From assembly GCA_001466705.2 (NCBI GenBank), contig LATX02000001.1, positions 1,736,001 through 1,800,000 of the forward strand: a stretch of DNA of 64,000 nt, read 5' to 3'. Of the stretch, positions 35,916 through 45,480 are shown one piece after another. This stretch comes from Moniliophthora roreri. Its lineage: Eukaryota > Basidiomycota > Agaricomycetes > Agaricales > Marasmiaceae. How positions within the stretch are numbered: position 1 is the stretch's first letter; each line of letters opens with the position of its first letter. The position numbers and the translations under genes were made by a program. Below the pieces are notes generated by a model. It worked only from the letters and a program-made list of their open reading frames with translations, was not told the DNA's origin and did no database searches.

Positions 35916-36899
35916 CTACAGCAAACGCAATGTACCAGTGATCCGATTGACTAGTCGAACAGGGCCTACACTAGCTGTCAGTTCCAGCGCGCGGCCTTCG
36001 AGTTCCTCGTCGTACCTAGTATTCCCAATACTGTTCGAGATCCTGCTGCTATTTGTGTTCGTCCTCTGCCCAGAATGTAAATGCCAACGACAACGAGACA
36101 CGTAACATTCACCCACGCGTCTTGGATCGACCGAGCACAGAGATTCAAACTCTGTGCCTGGGCTTGTAGAGTCAATAGCTCTTCCTCGTTTGAGCACCGG
36201 AGTGCAACCTTGGTCTGTCTGGCCTTGGCGTTATTCATTACCTGGGTGGCGAAAGAGAGGAGCGGCGTACCCAGACTTTTCCCAGCGCCTTAACACCTGT
36301 AATGTCCATTAGCCTTCGAAATGAGGATCAACTAGAACACCCTGCACACCGGAATGTTGGAAGCTAGTAAGGTTTTGTAACATGCCAAGGTAGCATGTCT
36401 TTTCTATTATCAGTTATAACGCAAATGTCACCACTACGACGCAGCTCACGAGCACCTAAACCAGACACATCAGCCTGAATCACGGGTTTCAAGCGAGTGG
36501 CTAACTGTGCAGCAATTTTGCCCGTTGACATTCCCAAGTCTGACCGCACAACCAGCACCTGACGCACTCTTAGAACCAAAGCCACCAATAGCATCAGATC
36601 CGCGCGTCATACCAGCTTGCATTCATCCTCCGGGAGAAGCTCGACTGAGGAGAGATCCTGATCGCCTGCAACGCTTGAAATTTCACTTTCTGAATCGGAT
36701 GCTTCATCCTCTCTAGATAGTTCCTCCTTGATTTTGGTGGGTACGGGTTCAATTTGATCCCGAAGTTTTGAAGATCTTGAACCGGCGAAATATCCCACCG
36801 ACAATGCCACGGTAACAACGCCGACGTAAAACGGAGCTGGAAACACGTTCAGAAACACGCATAGAATTTCTAGAATGACCAACCTTGCTCGAAACGCAT
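35916..36899 (-). CDS. PTH2: Peptidyl-tRNA hydrolase 2 (Bit1/PTH2), membrane-anchored
   Basis: Nine exons (36899-36884, 36836-36613, 36558-36506, 36455-36450, 36398-36350, 36296-36271, 36218-36117, 36065-36016, 35965-35916) give 191 aa. An N-terminal anchor (FYVGVVTVALSVGYFAG) and an acidic linker lead to the catalytic domain: CKLVLVVRSDLGMSTGKIAAQ with the key lysine, CSHATLACYKTLL, and QDAGRTQIAAGSRTVLG with the Asp and Thr of the active site. It frees tRNA from peptidyl-tRNA that dropped off ribosomes, at the mitochondrial surface in other eukaryotes. Exon 4 has 6 nt. The paralogue at 14707-15625 shares exon sizes but not the catalytic residues. Confidence 0.92.
36450..36455 (-). other. 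6-nt microexon of PTH2
   Basis: GTGCTC lies between a TTTAG acceptor and a GTGAGC donor. Without it the frame of the next exon is lost; with it the protein reads QCSHATLACY, the conserved PTH2 string. Confidence 0.88.
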
Positions 36900-37465
36900 T
36901 GCAGAGGCTCTCCTGAGTCCTCGATGTCACAGAACGAGTTCAAGACCAGCCCGCTGACTAAGCAAATTCTTTTGCAAGTTCCGCCATCATCTCTACCAGC
37001 ACAGTGACTGAATGCAAGCCGCACATTAGCAATAGTTTGCGGCAAAGGAGACATGCACCGTCTGTGTGTCTAAAGACGTCAAATCGATGAGATATTGCAG
37101 AGAACCTGAGAGAGGCCCCCGAAAAATTTCTGCTAGCACCAGAGACAGATCCAAGCGGATGCGAGCGATTTTTTATCGTGAAAATGCTACTAGATATGCA
37201 GGATGAACTGAAAGAGGATATGCGGGCAGCGGAACGCCGAGGTCGAGAGGATAATTGCACAAAAATCATTATATGCGTCATGTCAATTTCCCTTTGGGAA
37301 TAGCTCGGCATTTCCCCTATGTACAGCGCCGCTGTGACCGCACCGATTTGCCCTATATAACGGACTCTCGTGTGAGAGAATAAGGCAGCGCTCTCAGACA
37401 CCGTACTGACATCGTCTCCGTCGTCTTTGAACATTTACTCTCATCTTGTCCAGCATCCAGCAAGA
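36900..37465. promoter_or_regulatory. Divergent promoter region between PTH2 and Yippee genes
   Basis: About 565 bp separate the two start codons. A 158-codon open frame on the minus strand crosses it but lacks a family likeness and starts in the Yippee 5' region, so I treat it as chance. Confidence 0.4.
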
Positions 37466-37974
37466 ATGGGTATGAGCTATCGCAGATATCTTGCAGGGGA
37501 GCGTATCTACGGCTGTTCCAACTGCAGAACTCATCTGGCTACCATTCACTCCATGATTTCCAGAGTAAGCATCGCAATGCTGGTCTTCTTTCTTCCTGGC
37601 CATTCTGAGGAACTCCACAGGCTTTCAATGGTCAACATGGCAGGGCTTATCTCTTTGACGTTGTGTAAGTGATATGGTCGTCCGCGGCCCCGGTCTCCAG
37701 CATCTGATTCGGTGTCCGACTCCGCAGTGTCAACGTCCTTGAAGGGGAGCCCAGCGACAGAGCAATGACCACGGGGAATCATACAGTCCGGGATATATAC
37801 TGCTGCAAGTGTGGTACCACGTTGGGCTGGAAATATGTATGTCATCTTGAATCACACGGCTATTTTCTATTTGCTACAACTTTATACCCTCAGGACCGCG
37901 CTTACGAAGAATCGCAAAAATACAAGGAAGGCAAATATATCCTGGAACGAAATCTTCTCGTCGATGTCCAATGA
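37466..37974 (+). CDS. Yippee-like zinc-binding protein
   Basis: Four exons (37466-37564, 37621-37664, 37728-37836, 37894-37974) give 110 aa, the usual size. The Yippee fold is marked by CSNCRTHLA, then QHGRAYLFD, and the second pair [12 protein letters not shown], giving the two CXXC zinc ligands; the chain ends [16 protein letters not shown]. Yippee proteins are conserved from fungi to animals (YPEL1-5; yeast Moh1); human YPEL5 is part of the CTLH ubiquitin ligase. The in-frame MGMSYRRYL leaves two possible ATGs two codons apart. Confidence 0.9.
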
Positions 37975-38041
37975 TCGTGACCCAGCAGCACAAAGGTTCC
38001 ATCCCAAATGCTCTTTCACATACCCAATGACGCTTCAGTCG

Positions 38042-38338
38042 TCACAGACCCAGTGCTACCATAACACTCTTCGGCATTCCGTTTAATGTGTACTCTAGGT
38101 TAATCATCGCCTCGCGGACATCTGCGGGGCTACAAGGCTGCTGATTTCCGGAAAAGTGTTTCCGGAGGGAAAGGTGCCACGGAAACTCATCAATTCTTGC
38201 GGCGTTTAGAGAGGTGTCCGCAAAGTAGACTCCGTGATGTTCCTTCCAACCAATTCTGTCATCGGGCCCTTTCGTTTCCTGCATGTACGCCCACCCACCC
38301 GAAGAACTTCTCTCCACCAGTGACAAGTTCATGTGCAT
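38042..38338 (-). CDS. Candidate 98-aa hypothetical protein
   Basis: An uninterrupted frame from an ATG at 38338 to TGA. The composition looks protein-like (GGWAYMQETKGPDD, DEFPWHLSLRKHF, ADVREAMINLEYTLNGM) and there are no low-complexity runs. I recognise no family and see no intron. It could be a single-exon gene, a remnant, or chance. Confidence 0.3.
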   Translation of the reverse strand: MHMNLSLVERSSSGGWAYMQETKGPDDRIGWKEHHGVYFADTSLNAARIDEFPWHLSLRKHFSGNQQPCSPADVREAMINLEYTLNGMPKSVMVALGL

Positions 38339-38846
38339 GCAATCCGAAATCTCCCATACTCTTCCCCAAGTCCTATCATCGTCACAAGTTCTCGACCACT
38401 CACCAATCCCACATCCAACTCCTTACGCTTATTCCCCCACATCCTGCTCCTCCTCGTTCCCAGTATTGCATAGCATAGCGCCACTATTGCTCCTGCAACA
38501 CCCAATTCTTACCAATCTATCCCTGTACCATTCCTGTAAATCAACCGTACGTACGAATACAACAAACTTTGAACAAATAATGCTAAAATCTTGTATCGAA
38601 GTCCAGCTCCTCGGAACGTGTTATCGCGAACTATTATTGTAGCGACCCGACCAGATGGATGAGATGTCGAAGTTCGGAGCTTGGCATTCCCAACGCTGTT
38701 CTCTGGCTCCCTTTGCCCAAGGCGATTCTCAAACATGTAAGTGCTCCCACTCGAAGCTGTTAGCGCCTGCTGACTGTTGACAGCTTATCAGCGGCATTCC
38801 CAAAAAAGGCAGTTCACGTGGGTGGGCGGGGCACGAAAAACGCGCA

Positions 38847-38870
38847 AGCTTTGGGGATAGCTTTGGGGAT
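38847..38870. repeat. Tandem 12-bp direct repeat
   Basis: AGCTTTGGGGAT occurs twice in direct succession (38847-38858 and 38859-38870), 26 bp before the TATA box of the small gene at 39045. It may be part of its promoter. Confidence 0.6.
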
Positions 38871-38895
38871 AATTTCATTCAAATCATTGGGGACG

Positions 38896-38903
38896 TATAA
38901 AAG
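38896..38903 (+). promoter_or_regulatory. TATA-like box
   Basis: TATAAAAG lies about 140 bp upstream of the ATG at 39045, followed by a pyrimidine-rich leader. Distance is long but allows a 5' UTR of about 100 nt. Confidence 0.45.
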
Positions 38904-39044
38904 TAGCTCAACCTACAAAGTTTTCCCCAACGTTCATCGTTCATCTCTTGCTTCAGCTTTTTACTCTTCACTCACTCTCATCTTCTGTGGCTTTTCTGCC
39001 CTCACGAATAACTAGCTGAACGCCGTCTCTCTGTGCTGCTGAAA

Positions 39045-39361
39045 ATGTGTAAGTCGTTTTCGCGGTCAAGAACATACATTGTGCTGATTCATGTATGTCA
39101 GCTTCATTGACCATGTCGCGTCCCTCTGTCTCCTCTCCTTTGGCAGAGTCCGCACAAGGTGGCGCCGCCAGGAGAATGCTTCCCAAACGAAACTCGTCGT
39201 TCCCATCCTCACAGGCGTTGCGACCGTTCCCGACCGTGTCTGCAGCCTTCCGCCCACAAAACAAAGACAAAAAACCCATAAAGATTATAGAACCTCCTGC
39301 CAATCACCGTAGCACCTTTGTCCTCGACCTCAGCCAAGCAGAGTTCAGTCGACAGGACTGA
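39045..39361 (+). CDS. Small basic hypothetical protein, 87 aa
   Basis: Two exons: a 4-nt first exon (ATG plus T, 39045-39048) and 39102-39361. The intron has a GTAAGT donor, a GCTGATTC branch-like site and a TCAG acceptor. The protein is Ser/Pro/Arg-rich (ARRMLPKRNSSFPSS, NKDKKPIKIIEPPA) with a more ordered end STFVLDLSQAEFSRQ. No known motif. The TATA box and repeat upstream support transcription. A start at the in-frame ATG 39095 (inside the intron) is an alternative without splicing. Confidence 0.5.
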
Positions 39362-41886
39362 GCATGCCTCTTCATAGCCATGTCTCTTTAGGGGAACGCA
39401 GTCCGTGGGTGTTCGGTAGCCCGCTTGCACGGCTGTTGCAGCCGAGACTGCTTTCGGGATGAAATGTTGAAAGATGGAATCACTGTATCATTTCCTAGTT
39501 TGCACTCCCATTTCATGATCGTCGCTGTTGTTCTGTTTAATTGCATCATATGTTAGGTGTGACACCTTCGCGGTTGTGTACTTTGTGCGCGTATTATATT
39601 TAACATTTCACCATACTTGCATTACTTAGAGGTTTTACCCTTTTTCCTCGCTTTTGCTCCTTGCTGTCTCCGAATCGTTGATGTACAATATAGTGCCCTT
39701 ATGCAGCTACAAATTCCGCGTTCTTCCGGCCGAACTCTGGCTTGCATACGGGCTCAACTTGAACCGTCTCCCTCCCAAGGCAACTCTGACATGTGAACGA
39801 AAGTGGTGTCTGGCAAGAGACCCAGAGTGAGGGGTTAGGATATTCCCAATGTAATCAGAGGCCTCGTTGACTGACCCGCGGGACTTGGCGTATCGCTGGA
39901 AGCCACCGGAGTAGCATCGTCAATGTGTTTCGTAGAGTAGGGCCCGTAAGAGCCCCACCGGAGAGCGATTGCAATCATCTCGTCATGGACTTCATTATCA
40001 AGACATGGGTGGTATAGATGAAAGGACATCGACCCATCTATAGGAACCAGATACTCTCCCAAACAAGGTAGATTGGATGCGTAACTGATGGACAAGGATG
40101 TACGAGCTAGACTACCAGTGTGGGAAGTTCCGAGGAAGGAGAAAGTTCAGTCGAGCAGATGATGTGCTGAGGTCTATGCCGAGATACCAGGCTAGTCGCA
40201 TTTTTGTCGTGCGTCCGGAAAGAGAGTTAGTCGGGGTTCTCGGTACCGGAGAGTCATGCCTATCACTGACACCAGCTCGGAGTAGCTGCTCGAACGCCAG
40301 CCTGAACTCAAGCGATGTATGTAGGGCCACAATCACGGCCTGCAGGTGCGCTATGCTGCTGCCGTATCGAGCAATGAGTTAATGCTATGCACACGATGTT
40401 GACTCATAATACATGGCAAATCCAAATGAGTGTGGACACCGTAGAGGTGCGGGAAGAGTAGCAAAGTAAAATGATCTGCCCATGTGCATTTTTGACCCCG
40501 AATTGTGTGTCGGAACCGTGGAAAGGCGTTGTAGAAGGCGACTCATTACAGGAAAGGTGCCTTCGGAGATGGCCTGACTGATAGTGAAGCGCCGTGGGTA
40601 TATCGCAATTTCAGCGTCGAGCAGGACGGCACGCGCTGGCACAAGTGAGAATTTCCCGGTGAACGCGCAAAGTCGTTGGGCGTCGAAAGACTCCGACGAG
40701 CATATGACCTCGGATGTCATTTCGAGATGAGCTTCATTGTGGAAAAAAGGACTTAGTTTAAGATCAATAGGTGGATAAGGTTCCTGGAAGATAGAATGTT
40801 CAATGAGGGGCCTCGAGCGCGGACGGGGAAAAAGAGCGAATTAATGACATACCGGCTATAGTATGACCACATGCTTGAAAAGTTTAGATGCAAATGAGGC
40901 ATGCAAGAGCCCATAGCTTGTCTTGGACATCTGGACTAAATGATTCATTTATTGACAATTAATTGATGGGACTAACCTCCGACAAGGTATAAGTAGTAGG
41001 TTCAAAAAGGCCCTGACCTGCTGTAGAGTTGTAGAGTAGATATCGGCGACTAATCGAACCGAGGCCAGCCCTCAGTCCACAGGCCGGAGGCGCAGTGCCG
41101 CCCAGACTCGTCCCGAAACGGTGGAAAGACAAAAGGTATAGAAAGTGTCATGACACCTTCCAGTAGAAGTTCTCTTTCCGCTCTAGATTTTGAAATGGGA
41201 CGGTTACAGTTCACGCGGTACTGAGAGAGTAAACCAAGCTAGACCAAGCTCTTAGCTCGACTAGGAGAGCTCTGGCAGAGTCCCTAATACTCTGCAAGAT
41301 TCGGGAAAGACCGGGTAAGGCGGGGAAGCAGCGAAAGACTGGAATGGAATGCTGGAGAACAGAGTATACCGGTGGTGGTTATAAATTTGTGATGAACCGG
41401 AAAGATCGGCTTTGACATGGAAAAAGTAAAATACAGAAGGGTCCCGAAGGGGGAACCCAGGGGACCTCGTTAGGGAAGAGCCTCTTAAAGGAACTTGGGG
41501 GAAGGGGCGGTGTGCCACCGTGTGAAATTATTATGAGGCAGAGTTCTGCTGAGATTGAGTGTCCCAAATATTCGTCGACAACGTTCATCGCTGCTACTGG
41601 CTTCGCCATCAAGTCCTGTCCCAAATCTCTTTTTTTTTTCCCTCTCTTAACGATCTTTACGCAAGAAACGACAATTTACCCTCATCTTTCCTCTTGAAAT
41701 CCCCCCGTCTACGGCCTTAGCTCAATTCTCCTATCTCACTGCTTTCACCGCTGTTTTCATTCTCTTCCTCTCGCCCATACAATATCGTCTCGTTACCTTC
41801 CTTTAGGCTCGCCTTGTATCTTTTCTGAGGTACGGTCTCCTCTACCTGCTCAGACTTGCCGGCTCATTCCATTGGTTGCGTCAGAA
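39362..41886. other. Gene-poor stretch with one weak candidate gene and a long Ras leader
   Basis: About 2.5 kb. The candidate at 39840-40720 is listed apart. The last 250 bp are rich in C and T (from about 41620) and probably form the promoter and long leader of the Ras gene. I find nothing else. Confidence 0.4.
39840..40720 (-). CDS. Candidate hypothetical gene, poorly supported
   Basis: Three minus-strand frames could be parts of one gene: from the ATG at 40720 (MTSEVICSSESFDAQRL), then SIAHLQAVIVALHTSLEF, then YASNLPCLGEYLVPIDG down to about 39840. In-frame joins exist (donor GTGTGC to GGCAG near 40398-40363; donor GTAGTC near 40112) but the introns would be only 31-36 nt, shorter than all others here. 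No family is recognised. It may be a decaying gene or a wrong model. Confidence 0.25.
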
Positions 41887-42757
41887 ATGGATAACTGGAG
41901 AGTAGCTGTTCTTGGTGATGGTGGTGTCGGTAAAACGGCTCTAGCTGTTCAGGTGAGTCTTTGCTGCCTTTCTCTTGTTTATTTTATCTGATGACTTCGC
42001 AGTTTACGCTCAACTGTTTTGTCGGTGAGTATCGGCAATATCTTTTTTTTTTTTTTTTCCAATTATAGGCTGATCAGAACTGGGGCGGTCTGACGCAATT
42101 AGAGGTAGGTTTTTCACCCCACATTAACATTCAGGCAGCTCACCGGCTGGTCCACAGACGTATGATCCGACAATAGAAGATGCGTACAGAAAGCAATTGA
42201 TAGTGGACAACCGAATGTGTTTTGTGGAAGTCATCGATACCGCTGGTCAAGGTGAGCCAACCTGACTCGTACTCCAAGTCGAATATCATTACTGAGACAA
42301 CATAGAGGAATACGCCACGCTTCGGGACCAGTGGGTCCGGTAAGCTGTCACAGCCATTCATTGTGTTCTTGCATCACTCATTTCGTTTCTGTATAGTGAA
42401 GGACAAGGTTTCATCCTGGTGTATTCAATTGCTTCGCGGTCAACATTCGATCGATTGGAGATATTTCGTCAGTCAATGCGGAGGGTGAAGAGAGGAGATC
42501 CGATTTTCATGCTCGTGGGGAACAAATGCGACAAGACATATGAACGTGAAGTTTCAAAGGAGGAAGGTGCAGCTCTTGCGCGGCAGTTTGGATGCGAGTT
42601 CATTGAAACCTCCGCAAAAACGGCACAAAACGTGGAACGTCTATTTATGAACTTGGTTCGAGCACTTCGACAGACGAAAAACATAGAATCCGGCTCCTCG
42701 AGTGGTGCACCGAAGCAGAAAGAGAAGAAGAACGGCGGAAAGTGTATTATCTTGTAG
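41887..42757 (+). CDS. Ras-family small GTPase
   Basis: Six exons give 192 aa: 41887-41952, 42003-42024, 42103-42104, 42158-42251, 42306-42339 and 42397-42757. G-motifs: GDGGVGKTA (P-loop), effector region [22 protein letters not shown] with the catalytic Gln, NKCDKTYE (NKxD) and ETSAK. The C-terminus has a polybasic stretch and the CaaX box CIIL, whose final Leu predicts geranylgeranylation. There is no extra Cys for palmitoylation. The effector region says Ras/Rap type; the P-loop GDGG differs from the GAGG of classical Ras. It may be a Ras2- or Rsr1-like protein; a tree would decide. The effector-loop Glu depends on a 2-nt exon. Confidence 0.92.
42103..42104 (+). other. 2-nt microexon of the Ras gene
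   Basis: Exon 2 ends in phase 1 (TTTGTCG) before a GTGAGT donor and exon 4 starts ACGTATGATCC in phase 0 (TYDP). Two bases are missing. In between, the string CAATTAG-AG-GTAGGT offers an acceptor, the dinucleotide AG and a good donor, giving GAG = Glu as in Ras proteins. Other acceptors in the interval give stops or the wrong phase. Confidence 0.8.
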
Positions 42758-43104
42758 GAGACTCTTCTGGGATTACTGGTTGTTAGATTCCCTTTTTACC
42801 TTCTTTGATGATACCACTATGTTCTTTGCTCGCTTTCTTCACCTTTCGATCACTCCTCACTGCATTTGTCCCTTTTCAATGTCCATTTTTCATTTACTCA
42901 TTGATTGCTCTTTACAACATGCTTCAATGACATGTACACTGGTATAGTGGGGTTCCAGCGCGCGCCTGTGAGGGCTGCCAGTCATATATATGAGTGAGAG
43001 AGTGACTCAACTTCACACGTCTATCTCTTGTCAACGTCCACGTATCAAATTGTATACCTCATTCCTCATGTCGTCGCCCCCAGAACCCCTGTCGTCTTAC
43101 CGTC
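42758..43104. other. Intergenic, 3' UTR and promoter with TATA-like run
   Basis: About 350 bp between the Ras and BTB-type genes. A TATATAT run at about 42984 lies 120 bp before the BTB start and is followed by a CT-rich leader. Confidence 0.45.
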
Positions 43105-44228
43105 ATGTCTGTCCCAACATCCTTTGCCCATACGTGTCCGGATCCTGACTTCTTTGTCCGGTCTGTCCCTGATGACCAAACCTTCCCTGCAAGACGAGAT
43201 ACTTTATCGGCTAGCTCAGAGGTCTTCCGTACGTCCAATTGGATATCGATATCACAGACGTAACTCTGTACTCAATCTCATAACCAGGTGACATGTTTTG
43301 TTGCTGCAGTGACACTGACAAAAGTATGGATCTTCACGAGAATGCTACGACAACTGGTGCACTATTGGCCCTCATTCATCGACCCCCTTCTCAATCAGTA
43401 ATCTCCCACCAATCAGATCCAGCGAACGGGCTCTTGCCCAAGGTCATCCATGACCCCGCTACTGTCATTCCCCTTCCTATTCTTCCGTCTTTATTCGCAC
43501 TAGCAGACAAGTATTCGTTGTCGGAAACCATCACTCAATCTCTAAGGGAACATTTGTTGGCGCATGCGCCGAATGATCCCTTGCGTGTCTACGGGCTTGC
43601 TGTTTCCTTCAATCTCACGAGCATTGCCTCGAAAGCAAGCCAATATCTGCAACCGTTGGCTTCTTACTCTTCCCATCAGATTAAGGCCATACCGACTGTG
43701 GACGCGTATCACCGTGTAGCTCAGCTACAGGATTTCCGGGTGAAATCGTTGCGTCAGATTCTGTTGGAAGAAGACATCTTTCCGCATGGTACGTGGACTC
43801 CTTTGGGGTGCGAGGACAAAGTTGACTGGTTACGAACCTTTAGGTTACGGATCCTGTGCTTCTCATCGAGAGGCCACTATCTCTGTTTGGCAAGAAATGA
43901 GGATGACGCTGGCGCTCAAGGTAGACACATGTACGTGACCTTATGCTCGAATTATTGGCTTCGGTTCCACTTTGGAAAAACCACAGTAACAGATGTCGCC
44001 GGAGAAATGGAGTCCATAGCGAACCTTCCTCCAGTCAAGGACTGTTCAGCATGTCGCAAAGCCTGTATCGCTCCAGTAGACATGCTCCGTGTACGTCCTT
44101 CATTTGACTTCGAATCCTTAAAGACCGCTCTAATTCAGACTGTCTCGATAGTACAAGTGCAGGAAAGTTCCAAGAGAAACAGAGCGGCTCTCATTAGGTC
44201 ATTCATGATAAGTGCTACAGCTCTATGA
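43105..44228 (+). CDS. BTB/POZ-type protein of the basidiomycete-expanded class
   Basis: Two exons (43105-43228, 43288-44228) give 354 aa. The first exon ends in the BTB-like string SASSEVFRDMF, and after the intron comes a helical region LPSLFALADKYSLSETITQSLREHL, then NDPLRVYGLAVSFNLTSIASKA. This layout, with a missing classical core and a C-terminal Cys pair (CSACRKAC), matches the large family of nuclear or adaptor BTB-domain proteins expanded in Agaricomycetes. Partners and role are unknown. Start ATG 43105 is preferred since the upstream frame lacks an ATG. Confidence 0.7.
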
Positions 44229-44286
44229 CATGCAACGCGTTGGCCTGTATTACTAGTGTGATAATGATACGTATATCCGTTACCGA

Positions 44287-45029
44287 TTATTTGTTATGCC
44301 AGAACAGTGTTCTCAAATCCTTCCATACTTCGGAGTCGCGGTATAGATAAGTCATGGAGTTGAACATTCCAGGCTGGATCGTTTCTCCTCGGTTTTTGAA
44401 GAGCCACATCACGGCGCCCCATGATAATGCTGCGAACAGGGAGAAGTACTTGGCGTTGGGCGGTAATGGCTTGACAGCACCGCTACGGGGGGATTGGGGA
44501 GAGGCATTATATGGATCGCTTGCTCTTGGAATGAAGGAAGCTACCACGCGCGATACGACGTAAAGGACGATCTTTGAAGAAATCAGTAGGAATCCTTTAG
44601 TGCAACCTTGGGAGACATACCTGTTCATTAACCGCCGTTCGGTCACCGAAAACCACATAACCACCCAGCAGACCAGCAGTGAATGTGTCCAAGCTCCGCT
44701 CCTTCCCACTGTTAGCCTTCTTCTGCATCAGCATAATGGCCTTGTATATCGCTACAAATTTGGCCAGGTTCAAGGCATGCTGCTTTGTAGCTCGATAGAT
44801 GACACGTAGGCGAGTCTGCCAGCTTCACTCTGGTCAATGAAAAAGAAGTCGTTCGGGGACAACCGAGTACTCACTCTCCTCGGCCAAATAATATTGACAT
44901 TACCACGGCATGAGGAAACCTCACTTTGACACCGTAGATAAACCCATTCCGAGCACCTTTGAGGATAGAAAGGTAGTCGTGGAAAGCAGGATTAGTGATG
45001 ATTTCGTTCAATACAGCTAAGGAGGCCAT
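44287..45029 (-). CDS. Peroxisomal membrane protein PMP24/PXMP4 family
   Basis: Three exons (45029-44875, 44822-44621, 44571-44287) give 213 aa, the family length. Landmarks: NPAFHDYLSILKGARNGF, KVRFPHAVVMSILF, then RATKQHALNLAKFVAIYK, ERSLDTFTAGLLGGYVVFG and the C-terminal YFSLFAALSWGAVMWLF with MFNSMTYLYRDSEVW. The family belongs to the Tim17/Tim22/Tim23 superfamily and sits in the peroxisomal membrane; its function is not well known. The acceptor of exon 2 (GAAG, 44823) lies beyond a nearer CAG that would add a stop. Convergent with the BTB gene, only 58 bp between stops. Confidence 0.85.
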
Positions 45030-45480
45030 GGGGGTCAAGAGCACAGTGATAGTAGAGTTGTAACTTGTGGCGGCATTTTAGGGCCCAAAGGACAAGAGTG
45101 AATTACATGTGATTTGCAACCGCTAGGCAAAACCAAGAATTCGAACGTATGTGTACCGTGCCAAATATGTAACAAAAAATGGGTGCAGGGTATCCAAAAT
45201 TATCTTATTCTGAACGCAGGAAGCAAAACACGTTGAAAGCAAACCGAAAAACCTCAAGAACAGCTAGATGTGGACGGTGGCACCATCGGAAAACATCATT
45301 TCACAAACATTTAGCAACCTGAACAAGTTTCAGGTGAGGGCATCATGAAGGGAAAGGGTGCACGCACTGTGACGATACTTCGTTCATGTCTTCTGCATCA
45401 TCGGTATCGGGAAGCATTGGGGGGTAGACGAGAACACTGGAAGTAATCAATAGAAATTCGCAAAGAGAAGAGGGAACTCA

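Larger units (their letters stand above)
37975..39044. other. Sparse intergenic stretch with one small candidate frame
   Basis: About 1.07 kb after the Yippee gene. It contains the minus-strand frame at 38042-38338 (listed apart), a CT-rich part around 38370-38480 and a tandem 12-bp repeat at 38847-38870. No other coding sign. Confidence 0.4.

Noticed and set aside
36131..36155. Hairpin with loop like a tRNA T-arm (ACAGAG, loop, CTCTGT)
   Set aside because: It lies within PTH2 exon 7 and no acceptor, D or anticodon arms can be built around it.
36958..37434. 158-codon minus-strand frame
   Set aside because: No family likeness, Ser/Arg-rich by chance, lies in the shared PTH2/Yippee promoter.
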